This document shows positions 23,145 through 32,639 of a stretch of 64,000 nucleotides of DNA, in pieces. The DNA lies in the NCBI GenBank assembly GCA_029641185.1, contig JAPWGK010000014.1, positions 310,001 through 374,000 of the forward strand, read 5' to 3'. Position numbers and translations under genes: made by a program. The stretch's first letter is position 1; each line of letters starts with the position of its first letter. The notes under the pieces are model-generated. The model was not told the origin of the DNA and searched no databases. It worked only from the letters and a program-made list of their open reading frames with translations. This DNA is from Pseudofabraea citricarpa (taxonomy: Eukaryota > Ascomycota > Leotiomycetes > Helotiales > Dermateaceae).

Positions 23145-23970
23145 ATGACGATACGTGTAGCTCGCTATCATCAACCAAACCAACGCCATCGTGCGGATCA
23201 CAACGTCCGCAATCTGCCGCTCCGATATGCGTAAGTACCACAGGGCGCAAGGCGGAATTTCACCATGGGTAATAGGCCATGAAGACGTCGGTATATATCG
23301 TCGATTAGAAGTAGTGCTCGTCGCTAAGCGTGGGTGATTACGGTCGTTATTCCCGACAATGTGGCCAGCGGGTATTAGGAGATACAGGCTGAGGGGATGT
23401 AATACTTTAGCGTGGAGCAGTTATTCTTTTGTTCTTCTAAGTTTCTGTTTTGTTTGTACTTCTAGACTCTCAGTGGTGAGCGAGTGGCAAGATGATAAAT
23501 TAGCCGAGTATGACAGAGTCTTCTTCTTTTGCAGATGAATCACCCAACTCCAGCGCACTTACACAAAACACGATAAATTTTACTGTTGAGCAAAGTTACC
23601 TAACCACTAAGGGTATACTCGATCGACTACATTCCGATGCACTGAGACGCCGCCTCTTTAATTGGGACCATTTCGATAGATTTCTACGACGCGGATCCCC
23701 TAGAGCAGATTAAGAAACTGGAGCCCGGCGATGTGACACGAGCCGTAGATTGTGTCGGTATGGAATTGGTTAGTAGTCAACAGCGAAGGTGATTTTCAAA
23801 AGAATGTCGTGGTTCATACCATGATCGGGGTCGTGAGTCAAGGAGGGGGGATAGTCAGGTGGGGCATCTTTCTCAAGTAGGAGGACTGTCCGGGTGCACT
23901 GTTGGGGCACACTACCGCCCAATATCTCGTTCAGACGCTGATAGAGTCAAGAGCTGTGGAGCATCATATG
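23145..23970 (+). pseudogene. Relic of a zinc-dependent alcohol dehydrogenase (formaldehyde-dehydrogenase-like)
   Basis: Family peptides occur in the correct order but in shifting frames. From 23182: NAIVRITTSAICRSDM, normally the catalytic zinc CGSD site, here CRSD. Then PWVIGHEDVGI (GHE motif), then VVIPDNVASGY followed by TAG. Next come AEYDRV and FADESPN in different frames, then DPLEQIKKLEPGDVTRAVDC and VGMEL, and NVVVHTMIGVVSQGGGI ending in a TAG at 23878. An LVQTLIES segment near 23932 may be the C-terminal end. The family is the medium-chain, glutathione-independent formaldehyde dehydrogenase type. At least three frame changes and several stops make a functional product very unlikely. 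A surviving ATG and a GTAAGT-like donor near 23231 could mislead gene finders. Confidence 0.75.
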
Positions 23971-24735
23971 CTGCAAATGTTTGCATGTCTGATACGCTCT
24001 TGGTTATATCGATTACAGCATTGATATGCATTTTCTTTAACAAGCCTCTTCAAAATTGCAAAATCCTGTATTCGTGTAGTGAAACCCCGGAATTCTACAA
24101 TCTACCTCCTTGAGTGAGCTAATTAGTCCCCAACCCAACCCAACCCAACTAAAAGAGGGAAACACAGAACCCCAAGAGCCCAATCAAGATACCAAGGTTA
24201 CATACTAATCGAGTAACCGACCAGCTGGTAGCCCTATCGAGTCTAAAGCTATAGGCAACCCCTCGTATTAGTCCAAATATCTCCCAACCTCGATCACCAA
24301 TATTGGCGACGTCCGACAAAGCCACTCATCCATATGCTCGCTTCCACCAATCGAACTAAGCGAAGGACGACGAGGGAGCGAGGAGAGGCAGATGCCGACA
24401 CTCCGCACCACTTTTGTCCACGAACATGCCGACACTCCGCAGCTCTGTCGTCTAGAATTAGTAGACGAGTAGACGAGTAGCCTTCCCCGCATAAGTGGCT
24501 GACTGGCTGAATGGCGTACATGCAAGCACGGAAGTACGAAACGAAAGAAGCACCATTGAGAATAGCGCACTAGTCCGCAACTCCGAATGCCACTTTAGGA
24601 GGAGTATAAATAACAAGCATCTAAAAACCCTTTGCAAGCCCCTTCCAAAACCAGTGAGAGTAGTGATCCCATCTCACCCACCAAGAGCCTCACTCAGAAC
24701 CCTCCCCCCCCAAAAAAGAAAAAGAAAAAAAAAGG
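23971..24735. other. Intergenic, with short direct repeats
   Basis: No gene is supported. A 15-base unit containing GCCGACACTCCGCA occurs twice (about 24392 and 24427), GACGAGTA repeats near 24461-24478, and CCAACC repeats near 24128-24148. The last 100 bases form an A- and C-rich leader of the GFA gene. Confidence 0.6.
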
Positions 24736-25821
24736 ATGGCAGAAACAACGACCATCCACGCACGCTGCCACTGCAACTCCTTCACCCTGACGCTCAGCTA
24801 CGCCAACGCCGACCTGCCACACGCACGCTCGCTGTGCCTGTGTTCGTCATGCCGGAGGATGTCCGGGACGAGCGCGGGGGGATCGTACATCCCTCTGCCG
24901 GGGGCCATGCAAGAGGAGCCGCCATCGACGAGCCGGCTGACGGCATACAACACATCGGGTCGGATCACGAGATATTTCTGCTCGACGTGCGGCGCGCACG
25001 CGTTGGCCTATATCGCAGACCTCAAGCGCTGGAGCGTCGCGACGGGTCTGCTCTCGCGCACCGAGGGGATCGTCCAGTGGCGCGGGTGTAAGTATCTCGA
25101 CGGGACGCTGGATGGAGGCGTGTCGGACTGGCTTGTGGGTAGTACTGGTGGTAAAGAGGGGAAGCTGAACAGGTACCTGGGACAGGACACGGCCGGGTTA
25201 GAGATCGCAGAGGGGGATCAAGGCTGGAAGAAGACCGAGACGATCGCGAAAGGGAACGAGACATTGAAGGCGGCGTGTCACTGCGGCGGCGTCAAGCTGC
25301 ACGTCACTCGACCAACAGCCGCATCTCGAAGTGCTCGATCAGCATTCCCAGACCTGATGATCCCCTTCCATTCTCGCGACGCCGCATCTGAGAACCCGCA
25401 GAACGACCCGTGGTTCTTGCGGAGCGCCGAGACGAAGTATCTCGCCGGCACCTGTACGTGCACGTCGTGCCGTCGGAATCTCGGCTTCGAGATCCAGACG
25501 TGGGCGTTTGTCCCGCGCGTCAATATCGTCCGTGACTCGGTGGCGACGCTCAGGAAGTATCACAGCAAGGAGGATGTCGTTCGCAGTTTTTGTGCGACTT
25601 GTGGTGCCAGTGTCTTCTGGGAAGGCCTGTTTCGAATGGATGTCGTTGATATCAGTACTGGTCTCTTTGATCCCGAGCAGGGTGCGAGGGTTGAGGATTG
25701 GCTGTATTGGTGGTCCGAGAGAGTAAGTTATAAGGAGGATGCGGTGAGTACGAGTTTGGTGGAGTGTTTGGGTGAGGGATTGAGGAGGTGGGGAGAGGAG
25801 AAGAGGGCCAAGGGGAGTTGA
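24736..25821 (+). CDS. Tandem GFA (glutathione-dependent formaldehyde-activating-like) domain protein
   Basis: Single exon, 361 aa. It carries two GFA/CENP-V-type Mss4-like zinc domains. The first (about 8-125) has ligand pairs CHCNSF, CLCSSCRR and FCSTCGAH; the second (about 188-330) has CHCGGV, CTCTSCRR and FCATCGASVFW. Members bind zinc and have been linked to glutathione adducts, but most fungal ones have no proven reaction, so the family name should not be read as an enzyme assignment. The start follows an A-rich leader. The gene is GC-richer than the flanking accessory genes. It lies near the dehydrogenase relic, whose family also handles formaldehyde; this may be chance. Confidence 0.9.
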   Translation: MAETTTIHARCHCNSFTLTLSYANADLPHARSLCLCSSCRRMSGTSAGGSYIPLPGAMQEEPPSTSRLTAYNTSGRITRYFCSTCGAHALAYIADLKRWSVATGLLSRTEGIVQWRGCKYLDGTLDGGVSDWLVGSTGGKEGKLNRYLGQDTAGLEIAEGDQGWKKTETIAKGNETLKAACHCGGVKLHVTRPTAASRSARSAFPDLMIPFHSRDAASENPQNDPWFLRSAETKYLAGTCTCTSCRRNLGFEIQTWAFVPRVNIVRDSVATLRKYHSKEDVVRSFCATCGASVFWEGLFRMDVVDISTGLFDPEQGARVEDWLYWWSERVSYKEDAVSTSLVECLGEGLRRWGEEKRAKGS

Positions 25822-26273
25822 GAGAGATTGTATCTATCAGAAAGTGAGGACGAAAAGAAAGACAAAATCCTAACAGGCGTCTTCTCCAACAAGTGAAAAA
25901 GGAAAAAGATATGCCAAGACCACAAGAAAAGAAGATGAAGTCAGAACCGAAGGGTTGTAATTGATCAAGAGTTCAGGTAAGTGGCTTGCATGTTGTGCTG
26001 TGCTGACTGCTATTTCCTTTCAACAAGACAATTATCAACTGGTCTCCCACTGTACTTGTGAATGAACTTCCAAGGAGACAATAAACCCATTGTGATAGGA
26101 GCATACCTACAAACTATTCACAAGCATAGAACGATTGCAGAAGTCCAATGAAAACGCAAATGGGTATTCTTAATCATAAGAAATCTTATTGCCATCCACA
26201 CTTGTCCTCCCTCTAAACCAAGATGCACAGAGAACACAAAAGGAAAAATACCATGCGAGACATCTATCGAGTG
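25822..26273. other. Convergent 3' spacer
   Basis: The 452 bases between the 3' ends of the GFA gene and the PP28-like gene are AT-rich, with no coding signal. They probably hold both polyadenylation regions. Confidence 0.6.
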
Positions 26274-27145
26274 TTACTTCTTAGATTTACCCTTGCCCTT
26301 AGCGGGCCCCATGGCTGCAGCTCTCATCTTGGCTTCGCGAGCATCAATCTCAGCCTTCTTAGCCTTCTCAGCCTCCTCACGTTCTTCCTTTTCGGCCTTG
26401 GAAAAATTAGCAGACATCTCTCATGGTCAGGAAAACAAACTCACCTGCTTCCTTGCAGCCTCGGCCTCTCTCTTCTCCTTGATCAGCTTCAGTCTTGCCA
26501 AATCGGCCTTGGCCTCATCCGTCTTTCCAGCCTCGTGCAATTTCTGATATCTCTCCTTGGCCTGCTGGGCCTGTAAAGCCTCTCTCTCACGACGGCTCAA
26601 CTCAGCGACCGGCTTCGCTTTCCCCTTCCCAGCCACGCTCAACTTCTCCACGCCCTCGGTGGCCTCTTCAAGCGCAGCAGGGGGAGCCTTTGCCTGATTT
26701 CTCGCCGCCTTGGAGTGATTTGGGTTCGCAGGCATATCGTCATCACTTTCCTCCTCTTCCGAGCTGGTCGGTAGATCTCCAGGTTGGGCAACGGTATTCT
26801 TCTTGCGGGCGATGGCAGCCTCCTTCTTAGCCTTCGCAGCAGCACGTCTCTCCTCACGACTCAAGGCCGGTTTGGGAATATCATCTTCCTCGGACGAAGA
26901 CTCGTCCTCGGAATCCTCCTCTTCCGACGACGAGGCGTTGGGATCCTTCTCGACTACCTCATTGCCGTCAGAATCGAGGGGTCGCAGGTTTCGCGAGAAG
27001 TGTTTGCCGCCTGGTTGTTGCGAATTAGTTTGTTTTCCGTGTTTTGTGTGGCGCAATGTGCGAGTTACTCACCTCCACGCGTGAACTTCTTGAACTTGCC
27101 GCCACGACCACGTCCTGATGCTCCTGGGGGTCCTCCGGGTGCCAT
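26274..27145 (-). CDS. PP28/PDAP1-type casein kinase substrate phosphoprotein
   Basis: Three exons (27145-27073, 27010-26445, 26396-26274) give 253 aa; both introns (62 and 48 nt) have GTGAGT donors. The start [20 protein letters not shown] and the GGKHFSRNL block are typical of the 28-kDa heat- and acid-stable phosphoprotein family. Acidic Ser/Glu clusters follow ([18 protein letters not shown]), which are casein kinase II-type sites. Then comes the conserved core [20 protein letters not shown] and a Lys/Ala-rich helical end. Animal PDAP1 binds PDGF; the fungal role is not settled, and links to translation or RNA are inference. It is divergent from the gene at 27879. Confidence 0.88.
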
Positions 27146-27878
27146 GATTTGGGATTTGCAGATATTCTCGTGGTGGTGCGTAGGGGATTTGTGCGAGGTA
27201 TCAGGGATGCAGAGGCAGTCCAGTCACAGATGAGGTTATTGTCAGAAGATCTTGGGGCCGCAGGAGTGTCTTTTGGAGGGGCAGCGACCCGTGCAGAGCG
27301 ACTCCACTTTAATGTCATCGAGGGGCTAAACCTGCTAATCCCCACTCAGGCCTAGCGTTGTCACATGACGGCTGAAAATTTGCGCGACTATTTCAACATC
27401 GCGTGTCCCTTTCCATCCTTTCTTCTCTCATACATAAAACTATAATCCTTCATATTCACTCTGGCTTTTGTCTTCTTCTCAATGACAGGTCTTGGAGGGG
27501 AAAGTGGAGGAAAGAGGAGAATTACAATCGTTAACTTACCCTTTGGCCTGTGGCATGAGAATGCGTTGGGTACCAGAGAAATATGATCAGCGGGACATTT
27601 CATCATCATCATCAACGGAAGTGTATCATGGATTCACGATGGGCCGAGAGCTATTTCCGGCGAGTGGACAAAGATGACAGAGCTGGTGATGGGGGACGTC
27701 TTTCATCCCAATGACAACAGCCCTGCTCCATTCACGAAACTGGTTCTTTGTCCAACATGAGCCTTGTGCATCTCCTGATTCATCACCATACTCAGCGTGA
27801 CATTATTCACCATGATCCAAACATGCTTCTATAAAATAGCCTTCAATTTGATTTCTTCGCACACCATCTTCTATCAAG
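27146..27878. promoter_or_regulatory. Divergent promoter region
   Basis: 733 bases separate the start codons of the PP28-like gene (minus) and the CxxC protein (plus). No conserved operator is recognisable. A TATAAAATAG-like element lies near 27831, about 48 bases before the plus-strand ATG. Confidence 0.5.
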
Positions 27879-28277
27879 ATGTCGCAAAAATGCCCAACAT
27901 GTCAGAGAACGCTGACCAAACCACCATCGTATGAAGAACTGCTACGGAAATATCCGGACGTGCACCCTTCTTTCATCGTCAATCACAATTACCTCCGTTG
28001 CCGATGGTGTGATCTCCAAACAGCCAACAAACGCGCCATTGAAGCCGAGTTGCCGCCTCCCAAGTACACCAACCCGGTAAAGGAAGTCGAGGAGCAGATA
28101 CAGAAAGCAACATCGTTCATTGAACAAGGCGTCTTTAAGGACGATATGGAGAGGATCTTACCTCGTATGAGGCAGAGATTGGCAGATTTAATCAAGGAAC
28201 GAGATCGTGGGATTCGGAATGCCTGGTTGGAGTATTGGGGGATCTGGGGGAAGGAAGATGGTCCGATAGATCTCTAG
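27879..28277 (+). CDS. Small CxxC-motif protein, hypothetical
   Basis: Single exon, 132 aa. Two cysteine pairs, CPTC near the start and CRWC at about residues 41-44, could form one zinc site. The rest is mostly charged helix (EVEEQIQKATSFIEQG, MRQRLADLIKERDRGI) and ends in a Trp-rich WLEYWGIWGKEDGP. No signal peptide or membrane segment. The family is not recognised. The ATG lies in a good context (AAGATGTCG) about 48 bases after a TATA-like element. Confidence 0.72.
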   Translation: MSQKCPTCQRTLTKPPSYEELLRKYPDVHPSFIVNHNYLRCRWCDLQTANKRAIEAELPPPKYTNPVKEVEEQIQKATSFIEQGVFKDDMERILPRMRQRLADLIKERDRGIRNAWLEYWGIWGKEDGPIDL

Positions 28278-28746
28278 GTTATTGCATATTGGCATGCTGC
28301 ATAGGAAATTGGGTTTTGGTTGTAACAATAGAGGTCTACTGTAATTTATAGAGGATGTACAAGACGAACCCGACCGACTTGTTCGTTGCGATTTCTGGTG
28401 TAAGGTGCATGCATTGTGAAGTTGACACAAGTGGAGAATAAATTACTCCCAAGACCGACTGGTCGAATTTTGTCTCCTTGCCATGAAATCCAAAATATAC
28501 TTAAGACATAAAAGACACCAAGGACAAGTACAAACTCGTCTTGATCCAAGTCACTCACTGAAAAACTGCCATGCGCCTCTACCTTGAACATTATACCTAT
28601 TTTGGTAGCTTACCAATCCACGCAGCCAATAGGATTCGCCAATCGTAACCGCCGACCTCTGTAAGCGACCGAAGGTATCTCCAACAACGACAACGACATG
28701 GACACGAACTCAGCAAACAACTCTCCCCAAGACATCGTGAAGAAAA
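28278..28746. other. Intergenic
   Basis: 469 bases between two plus-strand genes; nothing is recognised. An ATG at 28698 is in another frame from the gene at 28747 and could act as an upstream ORF. Confidence 0.5.
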
Positions 28747-29798
28747 ATGGAACAAGAGCAAACAGCAAGAATTTCCGTGGGAAATCTAAGCCCCGAGCAC
28801 TCGAATTGCTTCACACGAACTCTCAAGGGAGTTCTATGCACAGATCTCGCCGAGCGGACATTTGCACAGATCATCGACGGCCTGCCGGTCCGCGACAACG
28901 TCGGGTACTTCCCAACATACAGCGATGAAATCGCCGACAACGATGCGCCATCGCCAGAGGCGATCCACGCCGCGCAGAGATATCTATCGAGATTTGAATT
29001 CGATTCCTTTCAGATAGACGCGAAGGTTAGTTTAGACCCAATTACACATTCTCTACAACTCTCTAAACAGTAAACCAGGTAGCTCAAGTATACCAGAATG
29101 CTATCTTTGGCTCTACAGACTTTGCCATGCGACTTTTTGAAATGCTAGCTGTGGCATGTCACGATATTGCGGCCTTGCTCTTCAGCACCACCGAACCAGG
29201 GCTGCGTCGTGCTGACCAGTCGCCTGAGCAGCGCTTTGAGGCTCTAGAGGGTCGGCCGACGGATTTCATGCATGAGGACTATACGGCTTGGGAGCAGTAT
29301 CCTCAAGGTATTGCTGATGTTGCTGGGTACTGGACTGAGTATCATCTGTTTGGAGGCGTGGTTTTATTTGACCGCGGAGATTCCGGGACTGATGTATGTC
29401 TCCTCGATTTCTTTTGGATCTCTAGCACCTGCTACCTCCCCAAACCCAACTAACCATCCCCCAAATAGTGTAAGGGGGTATTCCTCCACCCCGTCGGCAA
29501 GTTCAGGATCTTCCAGCTTTCGGATTTTCAAATCAGCCAGCTCTTGCAGTACGCTACCCAAGCTACCACTGCTAAGTCTCTCGATGATCATATCATCGAG
29601 CCGCCATTTCCGTTTCGCGCGGAAAAATTTACGTATCGTGTTGACCCCTTCGATGCTATGGCTCTGAATATCTATCGCGACAGATACGAGCGCATCATAC
29701 CGAAGGAGAGACCGGCTCGCTGCGTGCAGCGCTTGGCTGATTTTCCGGATATGGTAGATATGTTGGCGCGGATTAATGGTAGAGGAGGGAATCAATAA
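28747..29798 (+). CDS. Conserved-looking hypothetical protein
   Basis: Three exons (28747-29025, 29079-29393, 29469-29798) give 307 aa, and both introns join at codon boundaries. The second (75 nt) has GTATGT, CTAACC and ATAG. The product is soluble, acidic and without a signal peptide. Distinctive stretches are FAMRLFEMLAVACHDIAALL, WTEYHLFGGVVLFDRGDS and GKFRIFQLSDFQISQLLQYA. I do not recognise the family. Coherent exons and amino-acid usage support a real gene. The minus-strand open frames opposite exon 3 are shadows. Confidence 0.75.
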
Positions 29799-30108
29799 TA
29801 ATGGTTGCTACTTGCTTTGAGGGGTCGAGCTTGTCGGCTTTGGTGTTGAAAGAATTGATGCTCTCTGTTGTTCATGTCGTGTGGAAGAATTATAAATGCG
29901 TGCTTTAGCTCGCTTATTTTCTAGAGTTGGGGTTGGGTTAGCGTTGATCAGCTTGAACGAACAGCGAAACTGGATAGCAAGAAGAAGAGTGAGTTGGTGC
30001 TAGGTAACTTTTTGATAGATATGCCATGGCAGCAAGCCTTCTCGCACAACGGAAATCTTTCTGCCTTGCTCGCTTTCATGTATGTATATTACATACCTTG
30101 TTTAACAC
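29799..30108. other. Convergent 3' spacer
   Basis: 310 bases between the stop of the hypothetical gene and the stop of DUF7580 copy 2; AT-rich, with no gene seen. Confidence 0.55.
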
Positions 30109-32247
30109 TTACATACAATCCTCAATTCTCTTGCTGGCGTGCAACCACAAGACCTCATTCTCCAACGGCACAATGATCTTCTCTTCAACCATATCACGAA
30201 GCTCTTCTTTGTTCAAGTCTGTCAGTGCCCCGTCTGGGCCCTTGATACATTGTTTGAGAGCCATCTCAAGATTGGTGCCAGCATCCATTCTATCGATAAG
30301 GCTCAACATCAATAAGGTCTTCTTCATCTGCGTAATCTCAGGGGCCTTTTAGGCGTTAGCTAGGTGTCTCAAGCCGTCTGAATATGAGAGTAGGAGATAC
30401 TTACTTCACCTGCAGTGACTGTGAATCCAGTAACCTCGTTCTGAAGCTCTTCTACGGGTTTACGATAGTGGAGCTCGATGAGCACAACACCAAGCGCAAA
30501 GAGATACGGCACGTTCATATTAAAAGTGGCCACTGGTGATTCTGTCGCCCGTATCGATTCGGTCGTCGCTGAAAACTGCGGTCTTAAGAGCGGCTTGTCA
30601 ATCAGGATCGTGCCATCGGCTTCTTGGACAAAGAAGATATCTTCTTTCCCCCAGTCTTTTCTTAACCACGGAGTTTGGTACAGCTGTAATACTGCAGATG
30701 CCAGCTGTAACCCGAGTTTTGATCGGGGTTTCGTCTTCCAGATTTGGGTTGAGAGTATCTCCATTAGTGATATTAACCTGACATCTTTGCCCTCGGTAGC
30801 AAAGTAAGGCTTGCTGGCTAGTCTGATCTCTTGGCGCTTGTTTCCGTGAGATGATAATACCCCTGACCAAGTGGATGCTTCTTCTGAGTTGAGTGAAATA
30901 GCCACACACAGATTCTCAACTTCTTCAATCTTGCTCTCTTTTTCTTGGGATTCCAAGATCTCAAATTGTACCTTGGAAGGTTTCCTAGATGGTAGAATAG
31001 TTGGCGGCACGAGCTCTAGCTCGTTCTTTTCGTTCTTTTCATTGTTGGAAGAAGTGGATAATAGATGAGAACTACGAGATCGGAAAAGACCCTTGAACTT
31101 GCTTCTCATCTTTTCTGAATCATCCGTCTCCTTTAAGCTTAATGTGGAATCTCGAAAGTCTGGAGAAGAGTGCACTCTAGCAGAAGGAGTGCTTGGTTGA
31201 GTTAATATGGCCTCTAGAGACGTTAAATCCGTTGAGGACGAATACGGCTCAACGGCCTTGACCTCCATCTCACGACTCGGATAAGGTCGATTTGCAGAAT
31301 CAAAACCAAACAAAACACGGAAGTAAAGATCTTTTGACCGCCTCTTCACTCTCCTAAGTTCCACCACGAGGCTCGCATTATGAGTTGACGTGCACTGGCA
31401 TTTCTGACCCAGTAACTTTCTGTGGAAGGAATTTGCCATCAAAAGGGCATGCTCTCGAATGGAATTATAATGGCGGGCTGAACGTTTTGGTGATTCCTGG
31501 GTGCTTAAAAGCACATTTTCTCTTGTCAGGTTAACTAGAAACCGATTGAACCTCTCCGCTTTCTCCAATTGGAGTTCTATTTGGTCTTGTTTTATCGCTA
31601 GCATGAGTCGTTCCCATTGCCTCTTGGTAGTATGCTTGTTTGGTTGTTTGGGCTACATAATTAGAACCAACCTTCGCATAATTAGTTGAAAAAGAATTGA
31701 GATGAGTTACCGGAACCTTGTCAAGACTCTTTTGAATCTTTCCCAGAATTTGTTCCAGATCCTGGCGAGTTTCGGCGTACATGACTGCAGTCTTGTGACT
31801 GAAGATGCCACTTAAGTCCGAGTCCTCTTCGGCCCATCGCGAATCGCCCGGTGAACCCATCATTACGGCAACTTCTTCGATAGATCGTTCTTCCGATTGC
31901 TTGGCTGCCGCATTGATCAGACATTTTACACTGTTCTCGAACGTCACCTTTTCCCTCTTGAGCTGGCGATGAATTGACTGGACCAAAGGCTGACAATTGC
32001 AGAAGTCCTTTATCACCTATCCCAAAGTTAGCTCGGCCTACAATTAGTTGTCATTGAATCGAGCTAGTTATCGGCGGATTAACCTCAAACGTGCTTCATC
32101 ACCAGCCTCATAAGGCTGGCTGGTGGTTCCCAGCAAAATACCGATAATGGATAAACTCACTCCACGTTCTTCTGCGTAGAACTTTAGTCCGTCTATCAAA
32201 ATAGGCCATCCTCCAATGACGATACCTGCTATCTCGAAACCTGACAT
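30109..32247 (-). CDS. DUF7580 domain protein, copy 2
   Basis: Four exons (32247-32161, 32016-31711, 31652-30405, 30345-30109) give about 625 aa; all junctions fall on codon boundaries. The N-terminus MSGFEIAGIVIGGWPILIDG matches copy 1 and the wider family. The central part has QKCQCTSTHNASLVVELRR. The C-terminal domain shows LASAVLQLYQTPWLRKDWG, EDIFFV, LFALGVVLIELHYRKPVEEL and a final PLENEVLWL. Between them lies a Ser-rich insert of about 100 aa not present in copy 1. No catalytic motif is seen. It is head-to-head with the C2H2 gene at 32640 (392-base gap), repeating the arrangement at 17998/19953. The last intron and short last exon are the weakest part. Confidence 0.82.
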
Positions 32248-32639
32248 GATGGATGCTATTCGACACGTCGAGTGTCGTGTACGAGGAAATAGTAAGCTGT
32301 GATAAATATGGGGCCGCCCCATCAACTCATTCCAAATTCGGCATGGTACGTGGGGAAAGGAAAGTTGGGCTAGTTCAAAGCCGCTCGTGATAACTCACTT
32401 GAAAAGCAGTAGCTATCATGGAGAAAGATTCTTTTACAAAACTTCAATTCTTCACAAGCTTATAGCTACTTTATTAAGTATGGAAATCCCAAAAAGAAAA
32501 ATCCGTCGAAATCACGCCTGGTTACCCCGCCCCCTTCAGATATCTGGGGTTCACATGACAAGATAAGATAAGCCTCGAAAGACGCAGTTCCTGATTACCT
32601 GAACGCATTCCTTCTCCCCACCCACCTATTTTAATAAAA
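32248..32639. promoter_or_regulatory. Divergent promoter between DUF7580 copy 2 and C2H2-Myb gene
   Basis: 392 bases separate opposed start codons. A short inverted repeat CGACAC-GTCGA-GTGTCG lies at 32261-32277, 14 bases upstream of the minus-strand ATG, and a TATTTAT-type element lies near 32300. Co-regulation is inferred from the geometry. Confidence 0.55.

Noticed and set aside
28698..28928. ATG frame overlapping the start of the 28747 gene
   Set aside because: It ends without joining the next exon; the 28747 frame continues correctly through two introns.
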